Positions 31,201-38,068 of a DNA stretch of 64,000 nucleotides are shown one piece after another. Source of the DNA: CALRQJ02 sp943370285 (GTDB taxonomy: Bacteria; Bacteroidota; Bacteroidia; Chitinophagales; Chitinophagaceae); the NCBI GenBank assembly GCA_943370285.1, contig CALRQJ020000019.1, positions 1 to 64,000 on the forward strand. The letters are read 5' to 3'. The translations under genes were made by a program, and so were the position numbers. The stretch's first letter is position 1. Each line of letters begins with the position of its first letter. The notes beneath the pieces are model-generated. The model made no database searches and was not told where the DNA came from. It saw only the letters and a program-made list of their open reading frames with translations.

Positions 31201-32601
31201 TATATTGATACTGTTGGCTGTTGTTGTACTACCAATAACATTACTTTTTATATTAAATGCATCTGTAGTTACAGAAGTAATATCAATTGCTCTAACAATT
31301 GTGCCAATAGATGTGGTAGAACCTGACAATGTGATGGAGCCAACTTTGTTATTTTCAATACTTGCCCTTGCAGTTGTGGCAAGAGAGATACCCATTAATA
31401 TTCCCCCGTTAGTTGAACTTGTAACACTGATAGAACCTGTACCAGTTGTTGCACCTACTGTATTACCGGTTGTTGTACCAATGTTTACCCAACCACCAGA
31501 AGAATAAATACCACACCAAATACCAGGAGCAGTGGTTGCCCCACTTGTTGTACTCCAATTAAAGTTAGCAATGGTATTGTTTTGAACACTTGTGGCAGTT
31601 GTTGTACCTACAGCTAAGTTAATACCCACAAACCTGCTAGCCAATGCTAAAGTTTGAGTCCAAGCCGTACCGCCGGCACTGCTAGTATTACCACCAATAA
31701 AATTACCGGTTATGCTATGGTTATTGCCACTCGAAACGGTAATCGCATTAATAGTTGAAGCACCGGTTGTGGCGGTTCTAGTATTGGTTTGGTAAATACT
31801 GTTGCCACTAATCGTCCAATCTGTATTACCAGTCCCTACCAATATTCCCGTCATTGTAGTTGTAGCACCGGTTACATAAAAGTCATAGATATTACAGTTA
31901 GAAATAGTATTGCCACTATTATTGTGAGCTGTAGATGTTGTGGTTCCTACAGAATAGATACCGTTTTGAGCAACACCCGATGTTGGAGAAGCCGTTGCTG
32001 CAGCACCTCCATTGATATTACAATTGTCGATGGTATTATTGTCGTTACCATTTGCACCGCTTGTGGTAGCAAAATGAATTACCCCGGTAGTAGATGATGA
32101 GAAACTAGATCTGGCGGTAATATACCTAACAATATTATTGGAAGACTCGTTTTGTAATCTGATAGCAGCACCGCCGGTTGCTGTACTAGTATTGGTTATA
32201 CTTAACTGCGATGCTCCAACACCACCTGCCCTTCCATCAATGGTTATATAGTTACCACCATCAAATTGAACGATGGCTGTTGTATTACTACCTGAGATGG
32301 ACAACCCCGTTGCGCCAGTCACTGGTCTGATAGTTACTGTATTAGCAACACTTGTACCACTGATAGCCGTAAATGTAAGCGGAAAAGTTTCTCCACCACT
32401 TGTATAATCTGATTGCAATTCAAAAATTACTGGGCCACTTACCCCTGCCCCAAGTGCAGTAATAACTGAACCAATAGTTGTATAAGTTTGACCTGGTCCT
32501 ACTGGATAGGTACCAGCACTTAACTGAGCCTCTACTTTAGAAGAGCAAAAAAACAGCGTAACACATAATGTGAAGACACTTACAAGCGTAAATTTCCGCA
32601 T
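25273..32601 (-). CDS. Giant T9SS-exported beta-helix repeat protein
   Basis: 2442 aa. Signal peptide 1-26 (ending SKVEAQ). Most of the protein is Ser/Thr/Asn/Gly-rich with periodic NNTI/GNTI strands typical of right-handed parallel beta-helices. Two such blocks are seen, about residues 27-900 and about 1020-1700, each opened by a similar segment (YTTIGSVITALGAGVSGPVI and YPTLTGVGGLFEAINAASLT). Then come a strand-repeat region, a beta-sandwich (VTVERYLPAKRAWRLLTA), a fibronectin-like domain (AVEWNTQSESGMQQYEVEKS) and a T9SS type A domain over the last about 77 residues (LYPNPVKGSTIQLQL, ending LIKE). It should be displayed on or released from the surface as an adhesin or fibre. The C-terminal 500 residues are closely related to those of the 1072-aa protein at 33619. 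Confidence 0.88.
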   Translation of the reverse strand: MRKFTLVSVFTLCVTLFFCSSKVEAQLSAGTYPVGPGQTYTTIGSVITALGAGVSGPVIFELQSDYTSGGETFPLTFTAISGTSVANTVTIRPVTGATGLSISGSNTTAIVQFDGGNYITIDGRAGGVGASQLSITNTSTATGGAAIRLQNESSNNIVRYITARSSFSSSTTGVIHFATTSGANGNDNNTIDNCNINGGAAATASPTSGVAQNGIYSVGTTTSTAHNNSGNTISNCNIYDFYVTGATTTMTGILVGTGNTDWTISGNSIYQTNTRTATTGASTINAITVSSGNNHSITGNFIGGNTSSAGGTAWTQTLALASRFVGINLAVGTTTATSVQNNTIANFNWSTTSGATTAPGIWCGIYSSGGWVNIGTTTGNTVGATTGTGSISVTSSTNGGILMGISLATTARASIENNKVGSITLSGSTTSIGTIVRAIDITSVTTDAFNIKSNVIGSTTTANSINIPTLVTTAAQEITGIRQGSANANVTIEGNTIANLNIASSTTSTSCFIRGIAATAGANNVINNTIRDFTSASASVGTTTSAGLQGIQMSSSLAGGNQTVSGNTIHSLVNSAASAGVTVTGIVATWSATGTLTCNGNFIHSIGTNSSGTGSFVRGIYIGNGIATYSNNMIRLGLKSDGTSYTVGHNIYGIDEFLGTNTIVHNTVYIGGTGVTSTNNTIAFFAQQTVNTRTFRNNIFVNDRQNGSGSALNIAAQYAGTFPNASGLTLDNNIYFARTTANTIRQSTTNYTLQTWRAASNADLQSGAAADTTDINFVNARGAAVDVNLHVQGTTVAEAAGVVISGVTTDFDGQTRSGLTPVDIGADAGSFTAKDIYTPLITIGSPLLNSASVTNRTLSGVTIVDIGTAVPASGSTAPKIWFRRSAPSTSAWASKEGVLNTGDGNSGTWSFEIDYSLLSITPVAGETYQYYIVAQDQVGTPNVWYSPFAGASHVDVATQTTAPTTPNSYAVVTGLATSFSIPTDYPTLTGVGGLFEAINAASLTGNTTVTITGDITETGAVALINAGMGGFTLTIQPDASARVLSGGATTALFDINGANGVFFDGGASRNLTLRNSIGATPSATAAATVQFRGGVTSGGINNCYIEGNASTSTIGTVLIGTGTNSGLVFRNNDIRAAANTNTNAPANAIYSNNSSNSSITIGGDGASINGNSIYDFTGTAINLTGVGNGCVIGHATVSNSGNTIYQTLARAGYTSINIGAGSNHVISNNKMYSTAAATHTGNIFGIVIAGSGNGLTVNSNSFGGADATRGGTATTSSGYIGAINIAAGSGTGVEIQGNNIGNLITTSTTTGYGIQVSSGTANIGTTSANTIGGAASNDINVKNGFVGIYYGGANTVTIENNTIRNLSHTDPDWERVLGIGVSSISSSVPTGTTAVAATATIKNNLVNNIYTATTSSSGTNFGFVAMGILLNVSTTGNNVEGNTITNIGLNSASTVTNEVTALAIGNIAGGTIHKNKITNVTTTGTGTTTSATKLWGIRIFAGTATYANNQVTISQSTATQPVIRGIELASTSANNIWYNTVYIGGTAAAANSSHAFFRTTTGAAVVQNNLLYNERSGGSSTNFAIGYGSAGAFGTINNNVYITASASTVGQAAGSSNTLAAWKTSTGSETVTNAYLSGVAPNTLFTDVANGDLSIVSNASLFRGLVAGRGVVVATTTDYGGTSRSGSAPSVGSFEYATIPGLFVGYTNSTYATTTNWNDVTAATGATNVTVPAYAANMPVLGADGAANNLTLGTAATLTIGSNTLTINGAVSGTGTISGSSTSNLTIGGTAGTLNFTSGARTLKDFTLGAAATATLGTALDIVAGTTFGTLTVGAGATLTTGGNLTIKSDANGTARVANSAGSVSGNVTVERYLPAKRAWRLLTAPLGGSNTSFNSSWQNGGSVVANTGVEIWHPSGGTGVTTAGNAANLKTFDVDNNAWVAVTNTQTTNLFTNAGSAANNAFLIFPTGPYNGTGAGNDQSTPAAITTLKATGSLQIGTQTFSIPDAAFSNSEKIQLIGNPYASPVNFNLLTRTNVTKRFWAWDPQLSGVGGYVLVSDLDDDNTYTVTPGGSTQTQHIQSGQAFFVEVNNTGASLVFNEDDKSTSNINTVFRTGTGTERLSIDMINPNDGLVIDGILAEYNNNFSNGIAAEDGQKLFRSNENFYLTRNTKPLMLEGRKLIDNNDTLFLTLSGMQQQAYRFAINGSNFANDANLSAYLKDKFLSTETAISLSGATEYNFTVTADNNSKAADRFMVVFRSNASLPVTLTNVKAYQQNSGIAVEWNTQSESGMQQYEVEKSANGTNFVKVNTTAAKSGTTNSYNWFDATPFSGANYYRIKAISLNGEVKYSSIVVVRLNTKGTKITLYPNPVKGSTIQLQLSNLEKGNYSVTLFNQLGQQVMSKTINHNGGSSNQTIEIGTIAGGVYELRLSNGQTVITQKLIKE

Positions 32602-33403
32602 AGCAGTTGGTTTAATGAATGAGTTGTTTGATAAAGCCTGACCGGAATTGATAGGATGGATTAATATTGGACTTCCAAATTATACTTTCTTTTGATACCA
32701 CCAATAAAAAAAATTAAGTTTTTGAGGTTTTTATAAAAATTTAATAAGTGGGAGACTGGGTGGAGGAAGTAGAAGATAGAAGACAGAAGATAGAAGGGAT
32801 AAGACAGCATACTGTTTTTGCTGCAAAGGCTTGATAACGGAATTGGGAATTTGGAATTGGGTGTTGCATGGATGACTATGGACTATCGACCGTCGCCTGA
32901 TCTGCCACAAAGTCCCCCTTTAGGGGATAGGGGCTTAACCACAACGACACTAACGACGCAATGATTCACTACGGGCTATTTGCCAGTAAGGCTCGAAGGC
33001 TTTTTTCACGCAAAGTTGCAAAAGGACAAAGTTATTTAACACAAAGACCTCGAAGTTTTTTCACGAACAACACAAAGAAAAACCCCGACAAAGTCGGGGT
33101 TTGATGTATTTATTTTATTGACTATTTACTTTTATGAGATCCCTCCTTCGTCGGGATGACAGTAACTATTGACCGTCGACTGAGTTTTTTACCACAAAGG
33201 GCACAATGTGTTTCGCAAAGGGCACAAAGCAAAAGCCCCGACACATGTCAGGGCTTAATGTATTTATTTTATTGACTATTTACTTTTATGAGATCCCTCC
33301 TTCGTCGGGATGACATTCCATGTTTGTCATTCCGAGCCCCGATTGGGGGCGAGGAATCTTTCTAATGGATGGTTTTAGCTCCCTCCTTCGTCGGGATGAC
33401 AGA
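32602..33403. repeat. Repeat-rich intergenic region B
   Basis: No gene is supported. It holds three plus-orientation copies of the 21-bp repeat (33141-33161, 33295-33315, 33381-33401), a CCCTTTAGGGG palindrome at about 32914-32936, CACAAAG/TTTTTTCACG repeats at about 32945-33080 and 33185-33235, and hairpins CCCCGAC/GTCGGGG (33083-33099) and GCCCCGAC/GTCAGGGC (near 33233-33255). 7-bp periodic stretches occur at about 32765-32815 and 32837-32895. The block 33323-33400 is nearly identical to 24600-24678 in region A, so it was copied together with the neighbouring gene. Confidence 0.8.
32675..32684 (-). promoter_or_regulatory. Promoter candidate for the giant T9SS gene
   Basis: TATAATTTGG on the minus strand, about 75 bases before the ATG, is close to TAnnTTTG. 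A TTG lies 17 bases upstream of it, near the -33 position. Spacing is not exact. Confidence 0.3.
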
Positions 33404-33595
33404 CTATTTGCTGTCGTCTTGCTTCGCCTTCCGCATCCTTTTCACCCCATACGCTGCACCGGCAGCAAGGAGTACGCTTAGACCACCGTCTATCGGGGCA
33501 TCTTGCGGATCATCGGGTGGAGCACCTTGTGCCAAGGCTAATACAGGTACACTGAATAGGAGCAGTAGTAATATGGTTTTTAGTATCGTTTTCAT
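33404..33595 (-). CDS. Minimal PIDGG-tail protein
   Basis: 63 aa in total: a signal peptide (MKTILKTILLLLLFSVPVLA, cleavage after LAQ at about residue 23), about ten residues GAPPDDPQDA, then PIDGG (34-38), the hydrophobic stretch LSVLLAAGAAYGV and a basic KRMRKAK tail. If both signals are processed, almost nothing of a mature protein is left. The PIDGG helix and KRMR are identical in sequence to the tail of the 127-aa protein at 24805, and the DNA is almost identical over about 45 bp, pointing to recent duplication or gene conversion. It starts 23 bases after the 1072-aa T9SS gene and ends three bases before a 21-bp repeat copy. Confidence 0.75.
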   Translation of the reverse strand: MKTILKTILLLLLFSVPVLALAQGAPPDDPQDAPIDGGLSVLLAAGAAYGVKRMRKAKQDDSK

Positions 33596-33618
33596 ACTTT
33601 GATTTTTTTGGGGTTGAA

Positions 33619-36600
33619 TTATTCTTTAATCAGTTTCTCGGTTAACACCGTTTCGCCATTGCTCAATCGCAATTCATACAAACCGGCTGATAGTTTACCT
33701 AAATCAATAGTTTGAGTAGCATTACCGCCATTGTGTGCTACTACCCTATTCAATACTTGCTGACCCAACTGGTTAAACACACTCAAAGTATAATTGCCTT
33801 TATTTAATCCGTTTAATGCAATGCTGATGGTATTGCCTTTTACAGGATTAGGATATACACTTAACGTGGTTCCTTTATCGCCCAAACGTACCACAACAAT
33901 AGTGCTGTATTTAACATCACCATTTAAGCTAATGGCTTTAATGCGATAGTAATTGGCACCGTTAATGGGTGTAGCATCAAAGTAGTTGTAGCTATTGCTA
34001 GTACCGGCTTTAGCAGGGGTAGTATTTACTTTGCTAAAGCTTGTGCCGTTAGCAGATTTTTCTACCTCGTACTGCTGCATTCCGCTTTCGCTTTGGGTGT
34101 TCCAAGCAACGGTAATACCATTGTTTTGTTGGAAGGCTTTTACGTTGGTTAAGGTTACCGGTAAAACACCACTTGTTCTATACACTACCCTAAAACGATT
34201 GGCTGCTTTACTAGCTGCGTTTGAGGTTACCGTAAACGGAACAACTGTGGTACCGCTTAAGCTAATAGCCGTTTCTGTATTGGTAAACGCATCTTGCACA
34301 TAAGCGGTTAAGCCGGGTGCATTGAAGTTTTCAGCAACAAATTCCCACTCGTAGTTCATTTCTCTTAAACGAGCCATATTGAAGAAAATCGTATCGCCAT
34401 TATCGGCTAAAGGACGACTCTCAATACTCAATTCTTTGTTGTTGCTTACAATAGCCACATCTTCATCCCAGTTGGCTATTTGCATAGCATCGTTACCATC
34501 AAAAGCTGCACTGTAATTATTGTCATACACCGTTACTACACCATCGGCTTGGCGACGTGAATTATCGGTATGGGTAAAGAATAATCCGGCTCTTAATAAT
34601 TCTTGTTGTGCTCCTACACGGAAGGCATCTAAACTGTTAGACGTAGCCTTATGGCTTTCTTGCACTATAAAATCGGGAGTACCTACAACACCTGTTTTAA
34701 CTTTTACAAAAAAAGCTTGTCCGGTTTGTAAATTTTGGGTTAAGGCTGCACTTGGTGCTACAACACCGGCAGCAGTAACTGTAACATATCCGCCTCTGCC
34801 AGCCTGATTGGGATCCCAAATGGTAACATAGTTCTCAAAATTAGTACTGTTATTCGCTAGGCTATAAGCACCGGTAGTAGCATCCCAACGTAGTGGGGCT
34901 GCATAAGGGTTGGCTACCAATACAAAGTTATCGGCTATAGAAGTTGGAATATTAATAGTACCCGTTTGTAATGTACCCGTGGCCCTTAATGTGGTATTGC
35001 CATGGGTGCCATTGGTAATATTTTGTGCATTTGTTTGTGTTAGGTTAACATTCCTACTGCCTCTTACATACAGTAAATAGCCTGTTGTTGCACTTAACGT
35101 ATTTGAATTGGTATTGGCTACAGCCGTCCAAGAACCGGGATTGCCGGGGGTATAAGTGTATAAAGATTTTGCACCGGCTAAATTGCCATTTGTAGTAGCA
35201 TCAAAACCGTTGCTGCCATCGGCAGAACCGGTAATATGGGTGCCATAACCGGGATTGGGATTACTATTACTAACATAATCTGTTGCCGTATTATTGGTAT
35301 TTTCTTGCCAGTTGGCTCGTATGCTAGTTGAAGTAGTGACACCGGGTGTTAATAAACGGTAAGCTTGATTGCTTGCAGCACTAATGAAACGTTCTACAGT
35401 AACATTGGTAGCATCATTTAATGTACCTGCCACATTAGCTAAATAACCTGTGCCCGAAGCTGTTGATTTAAAAGTTACAGAACGACCATTAAAATCTGTT
35501 GTACCACCACTAATATTTAATACACCGGCAGCATCTATAACCGCAGAACCGGTAGATGCATCGAGTGTTAAATCAAAACCGCCTGTATTAAAAGTGCCCG
35601 AAGTGACAGTTAAAACACCGGCAACCGTTCTTGCCGCATGTAGGGTAACACCTGTACCACCAAAAGTATTGTTGATGGTAACATTAGGTGCAGCACCAGA
35701 TGCAAGCCATTCTACAGAAGTAGTGGTTTGGTTGGCTGTTGAAGAAGCATATTCTAAAGTTGAAGAAGCACCATAAGCTAGTGTACCTGATGTACCTAAT
35801 GCTAAAGCAGCCGACCCTTGCATTGATAATTTACCATTAATAGTAACAGCGGAAGATGCGACTGTAGTTTTTGTACCACTTGTACCCAGGGTAACATTGT
35901 TTAATGTTTGAAATGCGGATGCTGCAGCTGCACTTGTACCGCCCCCGGTAGTTAAAAAAGTTTGATTTGTGCCGGTGTATTCAATTGTACCGTTTAAGGT
36001 AATACTTGCAGCATCAATTGTAGGCGAAGCACCCGTTAACCTTAACGTAGAACCCGAATTCATAGTAAAACTAGCACATGCTGTTCCATTTGTTCGTGAT
36101 ATAACACAACCAGAACCAGTGCCAGTTTGACTTGAAATCAATGTACCACCATTCATCACCAATGTACCAGTTCCGGTCGATACGCCATCTGGGGCAATTC
36201 TAAAAGCAGTACTTATTGTACCTGACGTAAAAATCATACTCAGCGCTTTGAAACCAGTACCTAGAGTGCCTATTTGTCCATCAGTCAAAGCGAATTCAAT
36301 AACTGCACTTGTTGTAAGTCCAGTAGTTCCCCATTCACCTGAATTAGTAAGATTTCTAGTATTTCCAACAAATTTCAGCCTACCTCCACTACCACAAGTA
36401 ATCATACCGACTGTGGGTGAAGTAGAACTTGTATATGAAGCATCCCCAGATCCAACTACAGCAATACCTGTATATGCTCTAATTTTTCCATAAACAGATA
36501 GAACTCTTGTGCCGCATGCAATAACCGCAGATGTTTGTATGTGTACATCCCCAACCTCAGAATCAACATCAACAGAAATTGTGTGACCACTTTGAATAGA

Positions 36601-36837
36601 AACAACGTCTGATGAACCAGGTACAGTAGTAGCAGTTGCCCATGTACCACCACTACGAATTTGCCATGACGATGCAGTACTCCAATTTCCGCTAGCAACT
36701 CTAGTGCGATAATTTCCATTAGCATTTTGCCCCCAACTCAAAACAGGAAGTAGCAGTACCATTAAGATGCCCCATACTAAGGAGAGGCGGTATTTGTTTT
36801 TGGAATTGGCCGAATGTTTAGCGTAGAATACACTCAT
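33619..36837 (-). CDS. Large T9SS-exported strand-repeat protein
   Basis: 1072 aa. The N-terminus carries about 16 hydrophilic residues, then a signal peptide (LSLVWGILMVLLLPVLSWGQ). Residues about 40-480 are Gly/Ser/Thr-rich beta-strand repeats (GNWSTASSWQIRSGGTW, then TLNNVTLGTSGTKTTVASS and similar). A beta-sandwich (VTVERFISAASNQAYRLLTP), a fibronectin-like domain (TVAWNTQSESGMQQYEVEKS) and a T9SS type A domain (VYPNPVKGNTISIALNG, ending LIKE) follow. It is a shorter paralogue of the 2442-aa protein, sharing its last 500 residues but with a different repeat stalk. It likely forms a surface structure. CGAAACTA at 36873-36880 (TAGTTTCG on the coding strand) is one base off the -7 consensus. 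Confidence 0.87.
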   Translation of the reverse strand: MSVFYAKHSANSKNKYRLSLVWGILMVLLLPVLSWGQNANGNYRTRVASGNWSTASSWQIRSGGTWATATTVPGSSDVVSIQSGHTISVDVDSEVGDVHIQTSAVIACGTRVLSVYGKIRAYTGIAVVGSGDASYTSSTSPTVGMITCGSGGRLKFVGNTRNLTNSGEWGTTGLTTSAVIEFALTDGQIGTLGTGFKALSMIFTSGTISTAFRIAPDGVSTGTGTLVMNGGTLISSQTGTGSGCVISRTNGTACASFTMNSGSTLRLTGASPTIDAASITLNGTIEYTGTNQTFLTTGGGTSAAAASAFQTLNNVTLGTSGTKTTVASSAVTINGKLSMQGSAALALGTSGTLAYGASSTLEYASSTANQTTTSVEWLASGAAPNVTINNTFGGTGVTLHAARTVAGVLTVTSGTFNTGGFDLTLDASTGSAVIDAAGVLNISGGTTDFNGRSVTFKSTASGTGYLANVAGTLNDATNVTVERFISAASNQAYRLLTPGVTTSTSIRANWQENTNNTATDYVSNSNPNPGYGTHITGSADGSNGFDATTNGNLAGAKSLYTYTPGNPGSWTAVANTNSNTLSATTGYLLYVRGSRNVNLTQTNAQNITNGTHGNTTLRATGTLQTGTINIPTSIADNFVLVANPYAAPLRWDATTGAYSLANNSTNFENYVTIWDPNQAGRGGYVTVTAAGVVAPSAALTQNLQTGQAFFVKVKTGVVGTPDFIVQESHKATSNSLDAFRVGAQQELLRAGLFFTHTDNSRRQADGVVTVYDNNYSAAFDGNDAMQIANWDEDVAIVSNNKELSIESRPLADNGDTIFFNMARLREMNYEWEFVAENFNAPGLTAYVQDAFTNTETAISLSGTTVVPFTVTSNAASKAANRFRVVYRTSGVLPVTLTNVKAFQQNNGITVAWNTQSESGMQQYEVEKSANGTSFSKVNTTPAKAGTSNSYNYFDATPINGANYYRIKAISLNGDVKYSTIVVVRLGDKGTTLSVYPNPVKGNTISIALNGLNKGNYTLSVFNQLGQQVLNRVVAHNGGNATQTIDLGKLSAGLYELRLSNGETVLTEKLIKE

Positions 36838-37011
36838 AAAATAATATTTGGTTGATAAATCAAAAGCGACAACGAAACTAAGGCTTAAAAGTGTAAGATA
36901 AAGATTAATTCTATATTAAGTGTTTTGATGTTGACAGTGAGTGGATAAGGGAGGGGGGAGTTTGGGGAATTAGGAATTAGGGATTAGGAATTGGGGGTGA
37001 GGAAGTCGATG

Positions 37012-37271
37012 GTCCATGGTCGATGGTCCATAGTCCATAGCTGGAGTTGGATTGAAGGTTATTGATTAGAAAGGAATTGGGAATTGGGGGTTGGGAAAGT
37101 CCATGGTCGATGGTCCATAGTCCATAGCTGGAGTTAGAATGAAGGTTAATGATTAGAAAGGAATTGGGGATTGGGGGTGAGGAAGTCCATGGTCGATGGT
37201 CCATAGTCCATAGCTGGAGTTAGAATGAAGGTTAATGATAAGAAAGGAATTGGGGATTGGGGATTAGGGAT
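37012..37271. repeat. Triple 86/87-bp tandem repeat
   Basis: Three head-to-tail units start at 37012, 37099 and 37185 (spacing 87 and 86). Each begins GTCCATGGTCGATGGTCCAT and ends in an ATTGGGG-rich run. The third unit diverges near 37270. The units are themselves made mostly of 7-bp words. Confidence 0.85.
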
Positions 37272-37344
37272 TGGGAAGTTGCTGGTCCACATATGGGGTG
37301 GGTCTTACCTTAAACTATACAACTTAAGCCTTACAGCAATGGCC

Positions 37345-37540
37345 TACCACCATAAAAAAATCATTCACCACCATTCAGAAATGGCTTACCACCACCAAAA
37401 AATCATTCCCCACCACCAAGAAATGACTTACCACCACCAAGAAATCATTCTCTACCACTCAGAAATGACTTACCACCACCAAGAAATGACTTACCACCAT
37501 AAAAAAATCATTCCCCACCACTTGAATACCATTTGCCACT
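37345..37540. repeat. 28-unit heptamer tract with 21-bp higher-order period
   Basis: Sequence splits without slippage into 28 words of 7 bp. Words of the types TACCACC, ACCAAGA (or ATAAAAA) and AATGACT (or AATCATT) recur in that order, giving a 21-bp unit. Because 21 is divisible by three, a plus-strand frame from ATG 37339 to 37542 stays open and would read as a His-rich heptad peptide (MTYHHQE, KIIPHHQ). No evidence for expression. Confidence 0.85.
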
Positions 37541-37544
37541 AAGG

Positions 37545-37684
37545 GAGAAGAGAGAATACAGAATAGAGAATACAGAATAGAGAAGAGAGAAGACAGAAGG
37601 AATTTGGGATTAGGAATTAGGAAGTCCACGGACGACAGACGACGGTCATGGACTATCGACTGTGGACTGCGGACTATGGACTAT
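37545..37684. repeat. 20-unit heptamer tract with changing unit type
   Basis: 140 bp that divide exactly into 20 words of 7 bp. The words change along the tract from GAGAATA/CAGAATA type, through AATTAGG type, to GGACTAT type, without loss of phase. Confidence 0.85.
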
Positions 37685-38068
37685 GTTTTTTTACCACAAA
37701 GACCTCTAAGTTTTTTCAAGAAGAACACAAAGCAAAAACCCCCGACTTCGTCGAGGATTTTCATTGCATTTCTTATTGACCCCCGACTCGTCGGGGCACT
37801 ACTCACTATTGACTATTCACAATCGACTATCGACTGTGGACTGTTGACTCCTCCGCAGATCCCTCCTTCGTCGGGATGACATTCACTATTGACTACTGAC
37901 CATGGACCATCGACTATGGACTGTTGACTCCTCAAAAGATCCCTCCTTCGTCGGGATGACAGACACCCCCGACTCGTCGGGGCACCGTACAATGCTCCCC
38001 TAGCTGACCGTTATCATTTTCCATTTATGGCTCTACCATCAACTTTGCATTAGAAAAAAACGATTGCT

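Larger units (their letters stand above)
36838..38068. repeat. Repeat-rich intergenic region C
   Basis: A 1.2-kb gap with no convincing gene. After about 100 bp of promoter sequence for the minus-strand gene come, in order: 7-bp units of GGAATTA type, a triple 86/87-bp repeat, a 28-unit heptamer tract, a 20-unit heptamer tract, a CACAAAG repeat with hairpin near 37690-37765, and two 21-bp repeat copies (37861-37881, 37941-37961) each preceded or followed by further heptamers of GACTATN type (37798-37853, 37882-37930). Confidence 0.8.

Noticed and set aside
25799..32097. Many open frames of 60-133 codons on the plus strand opposite the giant T9SS gene
   Set aside because: They arise because the Ser/Thr/Val/Gly-rich codons of the minus-strand gene rarely give stops in the opposite frames; none has a recognisable domain or signal.
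36977..37204. 75-codon minus-strand frame with YGLWTIDHG repeats
   Set aside because: It is the triple 86/87-bp repeat in translation, with no protein-like composition.
36966..37930. CRISPR array
   Set aside because: Repeats follow each other without unique spacers of constant length, and no cas gene is in the window.
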